Assembly (NCBI GenBank): GCA_900617975.1
Contig: UZAE01000681.1
Coordinates: 1-19,686, forward strand
Length of the DNA: 19,686 nucleotides
Reading direction: 5' to 3'
DNA from: Rodentolepis nana
Lineage: Eukaryota > Platyhelminthes > Cestoda > Cyclophyllidea > Hymenolepididae
Shown here: positions 1 to 9,127 of the stretch, piece after piece
How the letters are laid out: each line of letters begins with the position of its first letter
Position numbering within the stretch: position 1 is the first letter of the stretch
Translations under genes and position numbers: made by a program
Notes under the pieces: generated by a model
The model's input: the letters and a program-made list of their open reading frames with translations, nothing else
Told to the model about the DNA's origin: nothing
Database searches by the model: none

Positions 1-1011
1 GAGTGAATCTGTCAACAAAAACGGCAATGGCTTAGTTGCCCACTCAATAGTTTAGTATCATAAAAAAACACATGAGTAAATTCATTTGACGCGTATTAAT
101 GAAGATATCCAATTGGCAATATTCACGAAATCATAATCGCAACACCCAAGTTGTCATAAGGTGAAATATTGAAGCGTTAGCGAAATGCACAAAGTGCTGA
201 AAGCGCGAACAGTGAAATATTCTCCCTTGGAAAGAAAACTGAAGTTCACATGTTATCATTTGATGACAAGAGGAAATACATCATAATTTAACAATTTCCT
301 ACCTGACTTTGGCATTTAGCTTTCATTTCGATCTGTTGCAAACGTTGTTGTCATTTTAAATCACAATGAGTCGTGTCTATTTGATAATTTATTTTACTTC
401 TAAATTGTATTTTATTTACTTAGAAAATAGTATCCAACTTTAAAAAGGATTACATATTCCACACAACACCGCAGGTTTTCATACTCTCTGTGACAGATTT
501 CACGGTAATTTTAATAAAATAAAAGTTGGGTACGATATGCAAAGACACTATGAGAGACATAATTAATGACATGGTGGCAAACATGCAAATAGGTGTTCTC
601 TTTACCGGTTATTTCTGAGTGAATAAAGTGGCTCTCAGTGAACTGTTATTTTGAGGTACATAAAAAATATACTATGGAGTCTGTTTGAACAAAGCAATAA
701 CATTTTCTGTCCTACTGAATTGCCATATAAGTGTCTGATTACATTGGCATATGGGTCTCAACTGGCAATGTTTTAGCATTTTGAAATTTAAAGGAAGCAC
801 TTTGGCAACTTTGCCACCTCCCTATTGGTCACATCTTTAATCGAATTAGTGCTTTCAGATGTTGCTGTCATCGATGCCTAGACTGATATATAACTTAATT
901 TAAATTTCGCACTTTGAAGTAGTTCCTTATTATACTGGTGTTCTATTTCTGAATTTCTTCTTTCTACTAGAAGTAGTATCTAGACCTGCTCTACGACGTC
1001 CGTGAGGTATC
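1..1011. other. AT-rich non-coding stretch
   Basis: No open frame of useful length, RNA gene or repeat copy is visible here. The sequence is AT-rich with frequent stops in all frames. I see nothing to annotate before the target-site duplication that opens SINE copy A. Confidence 0.6.
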
Positions 1012-1025
1012 ATATTTTTTGACTA
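1012..1025. repeat. Left target-site duplication of SINE copy A
   Basis: The 14-nt word ATATTTTTTGACTA sits directly before the head of SINE copy A and recurs exactly at 1346-1359, directly after its AAAT tail. A perfect direct repeat of this length at both ends is the hallmark of target-primed retroposition. Confidence 0.9.
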
Positions 1026-1345
1026 GGGGTGAGCGATAGACTTACCACCAAGTGGTGCAGCGTATACTCATGCGACAAAAAAGTCTATTAGTGGGCAGTT
1101 GACTTCTGACTCTAAACTACCATCACCACACTGTATGCCATATTTGACTACTTCCACAGCACTCACCTCTTCTCTGTCTTCGTATTTGTCTGCCTCTTTT
1201 ACATCTGTGAAACAATCTTCTTCCCCCCCCCCCCACGCTCGACTGTTTTTTCACTTTGCTGTTCCTTTCCCTCTATGACGTCCAAAGTCAACTAAAGGGC
1301 TAATGATAACTATCAAAAAGCCTGCCATTTGATACAAATAAATAA
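1026..1345 (+). mobile_element. SINE-like retroposon, copy A (best-bounded copy)
   Basis: This is a 320-bp non-autonomous element. In order it has: a head with GCGATAGACTTACC (1034-1047); a stem partner AAGTCTAT (1081-1088); a GGCAGTTGACTTCTGAC segment; a pyrimidine-rich middle including a C12 run (1223-1234); the conserved GCTAATGATAACTATCAAA segment near 1300; a GCCATTTGATA box; and an AAAT-repeat tail. Exact 14-nt duplications flank it. It has no protein-coding capacity of its own, so it would have depended on LINE enzymes. I see no convincing tRNA-type A and B boxes, so the origin of the head is unknown. The family match rests on direct comparison with four other copies in this window. 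Confidence 0.88.
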
Positions 1346-1359
1346 ATATTTTTTGACTA
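1346..1359. repeat. Right target-site duplication of SINE copy A
   Basis: Exact second copy of the 14-nt word at 1012-1025, immediately after the AAAT tail of copy A. Confidence 0.9.
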
Positions 1360-1529
1360 ACATTTAATGCAAGCGCATAAAACTTAGGCTCGGTAAACTG
1401 TCTTTCAATTCGATTTTGCCCCTTTTATCAAAATTAATAATTTTGGTATGTGGCACATTAACTTTACACACTTATAATGAGCTGGTGAAAAGAGAAGATA
1501 ATTCAATAGGTGCCCGTTTTTAATTTCAG

Positions 1530-1719
1530 CTCGGTATCTCATCCACACTCCCTCCTTCTCTCACAAACTCTAACTACCTGTCAACTTAAAAGTGGAATAA
1601 GCAAACAGAGCGGAGAAGGAGAAAAGAGGATGAGGAGGAGGCGAAATCGCCCCCTGTCAAATCACCGACGTCAGCCGCATTGGAGAAGAGGAAGAAAAAT
1701 GCACGCCCGTCTGGATTGA
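1530..1719 (+). other. Open frame behind a strong 3' splice-like site (possible exon)
   Basis: A TTTTTAATTTCAG acceptor-like sequence ends at 1529. A frame then stays open to a TGA at 1717-1719. The predicted chain is Ser/Thr-rich at first and becomes strongly basic (RRRRNR near the middle, HWRRGRK near the end). The stretch is richer in GC and purines than its surroundings. The Arg-rich composition is what a GGA/GAG-rich purine tract would encode anyway, so coding is doubtful. No family is recognised. It could be a terminal exon, part of an untranslated exon, or chance. Confidence 0.15.
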
Positions 1720-1739
1720 AGTGGGAAAAAGGAGAGGTA

Positions 1740-1782
1740 GTAGGTGGTGGAGGAGGAGGAGGAGAAGGAGGAGGAGATGAGG
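1740..1782 (+). repeat. GGA-rich purine microsatellite
   Basis: An interrupted (GGA)n run, about 1748-1777, lies in a purine-rich block that begins near 1600. With the purine block upstream and the CT-rich stretch that follows (about 1840-1890), it makes a locally GC-rich, strand-asymmetric island of about 400 bp in AT-rich DNA. The function is unknown; it could be a promoter-proximal or untranslated region. Confidence 0.7.
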
Positions 1783-2050
1783 TCTCTACTCAGCCTCGAC
1801 CAAACGCGGCATGTGTCAGTTGACCGACTTTACCGCGGTACCCCACTCTACAACTCCCATTTGTCTCCTCTCACCCACCCCTCAGAGCTAACCCCTGCTA
1901 TTTCCGTTTGAGTAGTGAGTACCACAAAATGCATCTTTCTTCAGCTAATTCCCCTGCTTATGCTGCGGTGTTTGGTCAATTTTTTTTCTCCTGCTCCTTT
2001 CCTGTCACGTCGAAATTAGAGTGGAGACTGAGTGAAGTTAGAAAGGGAAC

Positions 2051-2317
2051 ATGGTAATTGGATTTTTAAGCTTTAGAATTGTTTTCCAATTGTGTGCTGA
2101 CTTTTACTATGCCTCGGTGATTGAGGACCGACACTTGTCTATTTGCATTCATAATGAACTGCAGAGACCAAGAATTGAGTCAATCGATCTTCGTAAGGTT
2201 GGTTCAACGTATAGAAGCGTGTGTGGACATGGATATCTTTTAGGCGTTCACAAGGAAAATACTCATTTAATATGCAGATATTTTTTAAAACCACCAAAAA
2301 AACAAGCTGTTAATTGA
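2051..2317 (+). other. 88-codon ATG open frame, unassigned
   Basis: The frame begins with ATG and ends at TGA (2315-2317). The first 21 residues are fairly hydrophobic (MVIGFLSFRIVFQLCADFYY), which would fit a weak signal peptide. The rest is polar, with five cysteines in all. No domain is recognised. A 3' splice-like site (CCCTTTCAACAG, ending at 2330) follows just after the stop. By my rough estimate, frames of this length are expected by chance in 20 kb of AT-rich sequence, so I do not call a gene. Confidence 0.15.
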
Positions 2318-2739
2318 TCCCTTTCAACAGGTTTCATTGACGCGTATGTTCTTCTAAAATAACTTCACGGACAATTCGTATTAACCGATTTGATGCCATT
2401 TAAGTTCTTTTTATCCCAAAAGCACCATTCATCTACACTGCAATTCATTCACTCTTTTGAAACCTTTGTTCCACTATTGAAAATCATGAAATTTCGCACT
2501 CATCTCCCAATAAGTACAGCGATCCTTAGAGAGCTAATTCTTAATTAATTTTGTTCACAGAATTGCATAATTTTTCTGCTCAGAAATTCCTATATACTTA
2601 CTATATTTTTTAAAGAAGAAAATTTACTCATTGCATTTAAGACAATGTGAAAATTGGAATTTTTATATCATTTTAAACTTAATATCCGACATGAATTAGT
2701 ATCCAACAATCCACTGTGGCAAGTTGTTCTAATACTCAC
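2318..2739. other. AT-rich non-coding stretch
   Basis: Nothing supported is seen apart from splice-acceptor-like words (near 2330 and 2560) with stop codons soon after them. There is no repeat copy. Confidence 0.5.
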
Positions 2740-2791
2740 CAGTTCCATGATAGGGCGATCGGCATTCCATGGTCTTGACACGAACTTGTCA
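2740..2791 (-). CDS. Candidate 52-nt internal exon, host gene unknown
   Basis: Read on the minus strand, an acceptor (CTGTTACTGCAG) precedes a 52-nt segment that ends exactly at a strong donor, CTG|GTGAGTATT. The segment is clearly richer in GC than its flanks. It has one fully open frame across both junctions, giving DKFVSRPWNADRPIMEL with the first codon split. The length is not a multiple of three: it would enter in phase 2 and leave in phase 0. The peptide does not match a family I can name. The polypyrimidine tract is weak. No partner exons are recognised, so this could be an isolated exon of a large-intron gene, a dead exon or chance. Confidence 0.35.
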
Positions 2792-3089
2792 CTGCAGTAA
2801 CAGTTACAAAATTTTAACAACTCCAAAATGTCATGTTTTGTGTGCAGCAAATATCAGTCTTCAAGTTTTATGAGGAACCACATAGCTGGTGATCAGCTAT
2901 CGGTGTTTGGGTTTGTTTGCACGATCAATTCGTGACAAATAAGTGTAAATCGAAAAATACTAAGTGAAACATCATCAAAATAAGTGAGGTGACTTTCACA
3001 TCGAGCACAGTTTTTGATTTTGTGATACACCAATTGACAGATATTTTAATGGAAAAGTTTTTTTCTCGGATCCACTCTCACACGATTAA

Positions 3090-3392
3090 TTTTTGAAGAA
3101 AGCCAGATTTATTAATGCACTAAAACCTTTGGGAGATAGTTCTTTTAGTGCACGGATAGAGAGCGATTTTGGATGTAGTACATACCCATATCTGATCATC
3201 TATGACCACTACGAACCAAGAAGCCGAACTCAAGGTCATGGGCTCTATAATGAATTCCAGGTACTTTATATAGATAAAAAATCTCATGTTTCTTATAATT
3301 ATTATTATAACTTGACCAACACAGAATTTGACGAACTTGGGAACGGACTATACAGTTCTTTAAATTTACCAAGATTTACTATTGACCACTAA
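3090..3392 (+). other. 101-codon open frame without an ATG, unassigned
   Basis: The frame is open from just after a TAA (3087-3089) to a TAA at 3390-3392. It contains no methionine codon, so it could only be a terminal exon entered by splicing, for example after the AG at 3097-3098. The translation is polar and Tyr-rich (SYNYYYNLTNTEF, then GLYSSLNLPRF). No domain is recognised and no good polypyrimidine tract precedes it. A frame of this length is within chance expectation here. Confidence 0.15.
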
Positions 3393-5800
3393 TTTCCATC
3401 ACCAAATTCTGCTTTGTTTACAAATGTCTCAAAAGCATAGCGGAAAAATAAATTCAGTAACTGATATTCTCATTCATCAGGATAAAATTGACTAGTCCAA
3501 AACTGAGACCACACTTGGATTACAGAGGATAAGTAAAAATAGGCCTATCTAGGAAAATTATGCCCCCCTGAAGGACGGCCAATAGTACCATTTTCAAATC
3601 ACATAGTAATTTATACATAGCGAGCATTTGGTAAAATCAAAATTTACAAAATCGACCTTCACAATTGTTTGAAATTTGGATAATTCCAATGGACTCCATT
3701 TCATTAAGACGAAGCAATTTAATTTGTTAACCTTTTTTATCTAAAATAAAACTTGAACGATCCATCAGCAAATAATGTTACTTTAGATGAGAAAATTGTT
3801 GTCTGTAGCTCTAAGTTTTGAACGAGAGTTTGTGTAAACGTTTGCATACAGTTGGGAAAATTCTTTTCCTATGATCCATAACTATCTGAGCACTAGAGAA
3901 ACCGATATACTTATGGTGGGTCATTAAGCAGACACATTATTAAAATTTAAATTTCTAAGATATTTATTGACGGAAACGTTTAAATGATTAATCTAACGGC
4001 ATGTATTTGAGATTGGGATTAAATAATACTTACTGTGGTTGGCATTGCCTTAATTGGTTAAAATATTAATTACCTTTAGCAAATTAATGATAGTTATAAT
4101 TAAGCAAAATCATATAGCAAGAAAACAAAATATTAATTCTGAAAGTAAATGATATGCACTAACTGGAAATTCGAAAAATTATAAAAGAACGTCAATGTGT
4201 AAAAGATACGCCATTAATGAGTTATTCTTTAGAAATCGAAAACAATAATTGATTAGCACAAGGTGTTAAATGTAATGCTTAAGTTCAAACTTCAATTTTT
4301 TTCTTTATCTCGATTTTAGATCAAAATGGGTATTTTCGTATTTTCCAAGCTTTGAATTAAAGACGAAAGGAACCATAAACCTCCAGCACAAATAAATAGG
4401 GAAATTAGATGATTTAACGAAATTAATTTCAACTTCGTTGAACATAAAAAACGTTGGTTCATGAAACACATGCTAATCCCTATCAAAGAACGATTCAGCA
4501 TTTTTTTAAATTTTATGAACATGATCACTTTAGAGAAGCAGACAGGCTTCAGGATTTTGAATTTGAACAGAAACATTTGTGTTATCACACTGATCATAAT
4601 TTCGTTTATTTCTTTTCATGAAAAAAGGGGCTAAAACACGATGTTTAATTCCGTTTTAATTTGACACTGAATTTCACAAGAAATAGAACTTTCAACACTA
4701 CAATCTTTCTGCTAATAGATTTAATAACAGCCCCTAAGTGTCAAATGAATTTAAAATAACTCCTGCATTAATGCAAAATATGCACTTTTTATTACTGATG
4801 AAATTAAATTTATTATGTATCCGTTAGGGCAAAACCACGGCATTCAATTTTACTTTAAAATACCACAATAGAAGAAGGAAAAATTGTTGCTACTTGAAGC
4901 AGTATTATCACTCCCAGAAGTTCTAAATTTCTAATATCTAGTCACAGAAGGCCCCTGGAAGTTATCAACAGAAAGTTTACCAAATAACAAAGGAGTGATG
5001 TTCAGAAAGGTGTCCAGAGCTCCTCCAAGTTATCGAAGTAATTAACTTCATTCGAATTCTGAATTCGTAGTTGCATAACATTTAATAAATGTGTTTACTT
5101 CACTCGCTAGAATTCTAACTCCATGATTCGTCCACAGATAGCCATGAATGTGCGTCTTTGGTGTCCAGTCCTTATTACTGGACGCTTTAAACTTGATGTT
5201 TGGTCTTACCACTTCTCCTAAACTGTTGAATATGAAAGATGGTCCTATATGCGAGTAAGCCGCTTACAGGCATAAAATGAAAGTCATATCTCCACTGAAG
5301 CTTTCAAATTTATGGAACTTACAGACCTTCTATCATCTATGCATTTTGTAGTTAATATATAGTAAATGTTGCTTGATATATAATCTACGAAATTCAGAAT
5401 TTTCCCTATTTTGCCTCTAAAATTAGATGGAAGAATAGTTGGCAAATCCTTCACTGGATTCATCAGTCCCTCGTAGACGGTCAACGGTGCTATTCGATAG
5501 TTAGTGATTTAACCACTCAAGTCTTAAGGAGACTTTGGGCGTTTGAAAAAAAGCAGACACTTTAGTTGGTTAATTTTGTGTTCAGTTTGAAGTCATTACC
5601 CCGAGATACATAATCATTACTTAGATTGGAGAATAATTGGAAACTATCTATAAATAAATTTCCGATAGTCACTTATTAATCAATTATTATCAGAAAAGTC
5701 TTTAATTTAGTCACCATTTTTACTATTCTATGTTGTAGGTAAGCATTTTATCTAATTAATAAATAATATATTAATAATAAAAATAAATTAAGTGACACAC
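3393..5800. other. AT-rich non-coding desert
   Basis: About 2.4 kb with no supported gene, RNA or SINE copy. Frames in 4316-4597 and 5284-5484 are short, hydrophobic or stop-bounded, and look like chance. The last 60 bases before SINE copy B are nearly pure A and T. Confidence 0.6.
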
Positions 5801-5814
5801 AAATATTCGAAATA

Positions 5815-6300
5815 TTTATTTATTTATTTCAAATGGTAGACGTTTTGATAGTTATCATTAGCTCTTTAGTTGACTTCAGGTTTCGCACAGAGGAGTAGGA
5901 ACATAAAAGTAAGAAAGTCGAGATGAGGGACAGAATAATGATTCACAGATATAAAAGAGACAGACAGACACAAAGGCGGAGAGAAGGTAAGGTGAGTTCT
6001 GTGAAAGTGGTCGAATATGACACACAATGAGGTCATGACAGTTTGAAGTCAGAAGTCAACTGGCGGTTAATAGACTTATTTTGCCGTATGGGGAGAAGTC
6101 AACTACCAGTTAATAGACTTTGCCGTATGAATATACGTTGCCCAGGGTGCACCACGTGGAGGTAAGTCTATTGAAAAACGAATGCCGAGTGATAGAATTT
6201 TTGCCGTAAGAAAGTACGTTGCCCAGGGTGCACCACGTGGAGGTAAGTCTATCGTCGTTACCCAGGGTGCACCACGTGGAGGTAAGTCTATCGCATACCC
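5815..6300 (-). mobile_element. SINE-like retroposon, copy B (head amplified)
   Basis: The element runs right to left. Its tail is the ATTT-repeat at 5815-5830, followed by the reverse complements of the GCCATTTGATA-like box and of the GCTAATGATAACTATCAAAA segment (about 5845-5865). The middle, read in this strand, is purine-rich. At its 5' end (right side) the head is present almost three times instead of once, which makes this copy about 490 bp rather than about 320. A weak 13-position repeat (10 identities) at 5805-5817 and 6304-6316 may be a decayed target-site duplication. Confidence 0.85.
6051..6291 (-). repeat. Tandemly repeated head units inside SINE copy B
   Basis: Two layers of repetition are visible. 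First, AGAAGTCAACT...TAATAGACTT...TTGCCGTATG occurs at 6051-6090 and again at 6094-6129. Second, a 31-nt word starting CCCAGGGTGCACCACGTGG and ending GGTAAGTCTAT is identical at 6141-6171, 6222-6252 and 6261-6291. The first two of these also share about 29 nt of upstream sequence (TAGANTTTTGCCGTANGAA-like), so the larger unit is about 60 nt. In the minus strand this gives the peptide word RLTSTWCTLGN three times, a by-product and not evidence of a protein. Confidence 0.9.
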
Positions 6301-6316
6301 TATATACGTAATATAT

Positions 6317-6491
6317 CAGTAGCTTAATTGAAGTTAACATACAGTGAATTCACGAATTTCCACATTTTTATTAATTTGATCTCACTGTTGCGAATTTAAA
6401 ATTTCCTCATAAGCTCTTAATTTTCCCATTTTATGTAATTACTAAATTATTTTTTCAATACATTTAAGGAATAATTTTTGAAACGATTACT
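6317..6491. other. AT-rich flank of SINE copy B
   Basis: Simple AT-rich sequence between copy B and the C16 tract, with nothing recognised. Confidence 0.5.
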
Positions 6492-6507
6492 CCCCCCCCC
6501 CCCCCCC
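6492..6507 (+). repeat. C16 homopolymer
   Basis: Sixteen consecutive C residues, the longest homopolymer of C or G in the window, placed in otherwise AT-rich sequence. On the opposite strand it is a G16 run able to form quadruplexes. Confidence 0.95.
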
Positions 6508-6764
6508 AAAATAATACGCGTTTTTTAAATTCTTGAACTATATTTTAGGCCCTCCCCCCACCCACGTATGTAGTTTGATGCTTTCGGACGATTGATGGTA
6601 CTGAGGACTGGCTGGATGTTCCACCCCTCCATCTTTCTTCGGGTGGAAATGTCCTGCAACTACTGTCAGTTGGTACAAACACTTAAGAGAGGCATTTAAG
6701 TGCCTCTCCTAATGCATTTCCCGATTACGTAGAGAGCAGATCAAGGGCAGTCACCTTTCCTTCG

Positions 6765-6816
6765 CCATCTCCTCCTCCCCCCCCCCTTCCTTCTTCTTCT
6801 ACTTCTTGTCGTCTTC
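6765..6816 (+). repeat. Polypyrimidine tract with C10
   Basis: Continuous CT-rich sequence containing a C10 run (6777-6786) followed by interrupted TTC repeats. It is a polypurine/polypyrimidine stretch. No gene is attached to it. Confidence 0.8.
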
Positions 6817-6829
6817 TCTTTGATTTTGA

Positions 6830-8700
6830 ATTCTTCCTTTTGATCTCTCATAGTTCTCTTTTTAATGCAACTTGTGTTGATAGGCATAGCCTGAAGATTT
6901 GCTGCAAGGACAGCAGATACCTCAAAACTTGAAAATGCATTAATTTGATTTCTTATCTGTAGGAATTTGGATTCAATTCAATTAATTTAATTGCACAAAC
7001 GATAAAGAGAAAAATTAATTCACCCATATTAATGTTTAATGCTTATGATTGATTTAAAGGTTTGTTTTAACCGTCGGTAACTGACACATCTCTTCCCTCT
7101 GCGCAAAAAAACAGTGTTGTGGTTGCTTAAATTAAAAAGTTAAAATTGGTGGAACTTGGGAATTTCCAACTAATGTTTTGTGCTAACGTCACACAGTGCC
7201 AATTCATCACTAGTTTAACTGACTATTTAATTAACCTCGTCACTAACATTTACATTGTAAATAGCATATAGAGAAACCTAATCTGACTCCTCAACGGCGT
7301 TAATATTTACGGAACACTTAGTGACTAGATGCTACTTACAAATATTTATTAGAAATTACAATTTATCATGGTGCATTCCCACCTCCGCCCTGAAAATATT
7401 CCCTATTTTCCGACAGATACGAGTTCGATTCCTTTTCACATATGATTATTGAGCAGTAGAAGAACTTAGTCCAACCCATCTGTATTAGTATATTTAATAT
7501 TTTTTGATTTTATCATTTAATTAATCCACTGGCTTTATTTCATGACAAAAAAGGCCTATTTGGCTCCTGTCTGCGTTTTTTATTTACCTGACAAGAAATA
7601 TGCTGCCCACTTCCGGACTCAAACCTATCATTAAGTTTGCGGTTTAGTTGAAGACCACCTAGTGAGAAGATTAATGTATTGTTCTGGAGGTGGTGGTTGG
7701 GGGGGGGGTGGTTAGGGTTGAAGGATTGGCGGCGTATTGAAAACAGAAAGCAATAATTAGTTCATTCTCGATTATTCATTGAAATAGACATCTTAAGTAA
7801 ACACTGTCATCAGACTTTGAACTATCACTCGATGGTAGCAATTTTAATTTTCGCTCATTCAAACACTTCTGGCAATCGTTTTATATCATAATAGGGAAAG
7901 AGGATTGCTCCCTACCTTGCTGAAATTCCATTAACATCTATTGAGTAGACTGCCCGGTTTAGAATTTCGAAAGTAGTGTTAAAATAATCTTTCCACTAAA
8001 TTTTATTGCAAATCTGCCACGAAACTAGATTAACGTGGAATTAAGATAGAAGAAATGCAAGTGCATTGGTAGTGGGAGATTTAAAATACCTCATTTCCTT
8101 TAAATTTTTTGTGTTTCCTTACGTGGCTCAAGGTGGAGACAACTTCGCCCAAATGGCGTGAATAATTTAAAACTTTAAAAAAAGCTCACTCAGATAAACT
8201 CGCCAAGGGGCTCAGGTTTCGCCCTTACCTTTAACTTCACTTGCTAAGAGATGAGTGAGCAGCCCTAAGAACCGAGACTTCAAATGAATTAGGAATCCTA
8301 TGAAGCTCAAACATTGGTCTCAACTCCTAATCACGATCACACCTTCCTTTACGTATCTATTTGTTTACTCGCGGGTTTAGATACTGGATTTTTATTTGAA
8401 ATTTCCATTTTTTGCATGATCTGAAATGGGCACTGCCTTTGAATTTGTGTATGAAAGGCCTGTATTATCACATTGTGACTATAGTTCATAACGACTATTT
8501 TACAAAATGACTGATGTAGGCTTGAATTTTATAAGTTTGTTCCTCTCGCTAAAGATGTCATTTTAATCAAGATGATATCATAAATAAATTTACTTTTGGT
8601 ACATAATAAAGGCAAGAGTGAACTGCATTCTGCCGTACATTTGTTTTAATTTTGTCTCCAAGTCAGGAAAATAACTGGCACGAAGTCATTGAGATTTGCT
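6830..8700. other. Non-coding stretch with one G10 tract
   Basis: No supported gene. It holds a G10 run at 7699-7708 in a GGT-rich context and a separated inverted repeat at 8184-8260. A short GAGTTCGATTCC word near 7428 resembles a tRNA T-loop, but no tRNA folds around it. Confidence 0.55.
8184..8260. repeat. Separated 9-bp inverted repeat
   Basis: GCTCACTCA (8184-8192) is the exact reverse complement of TGAGTGAGC (8252-8260), with 59 nt between. It could be the ends of a tiny palindromic element or chance. No target duplication is evident. Confidence 0.4.
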
Positions 8701-8709
8701 GTGGAGATC

Positions 8710-8728
8710 TTTGCCAATGTTTGGCAAA
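8710..8728. repeat. Perfect 8-bp hairpin
   Basis: TTTGCCAA (8710-8717), a TGT loop and TTGGCAAA (8721-8728) form a perfect stem-loop. The TTGCCAA/TTGGCAA arms resemble those of the longer hairpin at 16963-16994. The sequence after the first arm (GCAAA...AATA) also loosely resembles that site, so the two may share an origin. Confidence 0.5.
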
Positions 8729-9015
8729 ATCAATATTGACCATTGACCAAACTACGGAGGGCGCATATGATATACGACAAGTGTGCGGTACTACGAGGGT
8801 TTAAGGCCACATTACCAATAACTCGTCTAAATGTGTCTGGTAGCCACGGTGATTGCATAATATCAAAGGCAGAGCAAAAAAGGTAATAAAAGCACCAACT
8901 TAGTAGACAAATGCGTGAATGCAATAAAATAAACGGACGAATGAATGATTAGACTCTGGCATAAATCTTCTGAATGCCTAAATGTGAGTCATGCCGGTAA
9001 TTAATTTCATTTCAG

Positions 9016-9065
9016 CAACACAATGTGGCCAAAGATAAAAGTGTGTTCCAACACCCTACTTCAAG
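9016..9065 (+). CDS. Candidate 50-nt internal exon, host gene unknown
   Basis: A textbook acceptor, AATTAATTTCATTTCAG, ends at 9015. A donor, CAAG|GTAAAA, follows at 9065/9066. The 50 nt between are open in two frames; one reads QHNVAKDKSVFQHPTS. The segment has slightly higher GC than its flanks. No family is recognised. It lies on the opposite strand from the other candidate exon at 2740-2791, so the two cannot belong to one transcript. Two open frames in 50 nt are unremarkable; the case rests on the splice signals. Confidence 0.25.
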
Positions 9066-9127
9066 GTAAAAGAGACTTTGAGCGCTTGTGCGGAATCACG
9101 TAATATAATATGTATTTACTAACTTTA

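Noticed and set aside
4020..4060. Minus-strand 15-nt microexon before a CCACA|GTAAGT donor
   Set aside because: The acceptor side is a weak TTAAG with no polypyrimidine tract, and such short spacing between AG and GTAAGT is common in AT-rich DNA.
4788..4830. Hammerhead ribozyme core (CTGATGA at about 4795; another on the minus strand near 11272)
   Set aside because: Neither CTGATGA word is followed at the required distance by a stem II and GAAA with a matching cleavage site. SINE-linked hammerheads were considered, and no SINE copy contains the core.
6112..6291. Spliced-leader RNA genes: repeated exon-like unit ending in GGTAAGT with an AATTTTTG (Sm-like) word between units
   Set aside because: The unit is part of the SINE head, present in dispersed copies that lack the Sm-like word. 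That word is a variant of TTGACTTTTTGCC in other copies. No snRNA promoter or terminal hairpin follows.
5805..6316. Target-site duplication of SINE copy B (ATTCGAAATATTT versus ATACGTAATATAT)
   Set aside because: Only 10 of 13 positions match in AT-rich sequence where such matches are easy to find. Mentioned as possible in the copy B entry but not annotated.
7385..7450. tRNA gene suggested by GAGTTCGATTCC
   Set aside because: The bases around the loop do not pair into a T stem, and no D arm, anticodon arm or acceptor stem can be placed upstream.
8730..8924. Minus-strand frame with a protein-like C-terminal half
   Set aside because: Sixty-four codons with no recognisable motif and no splice signals at sensible places. 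This length is expected by chance many times in the window.
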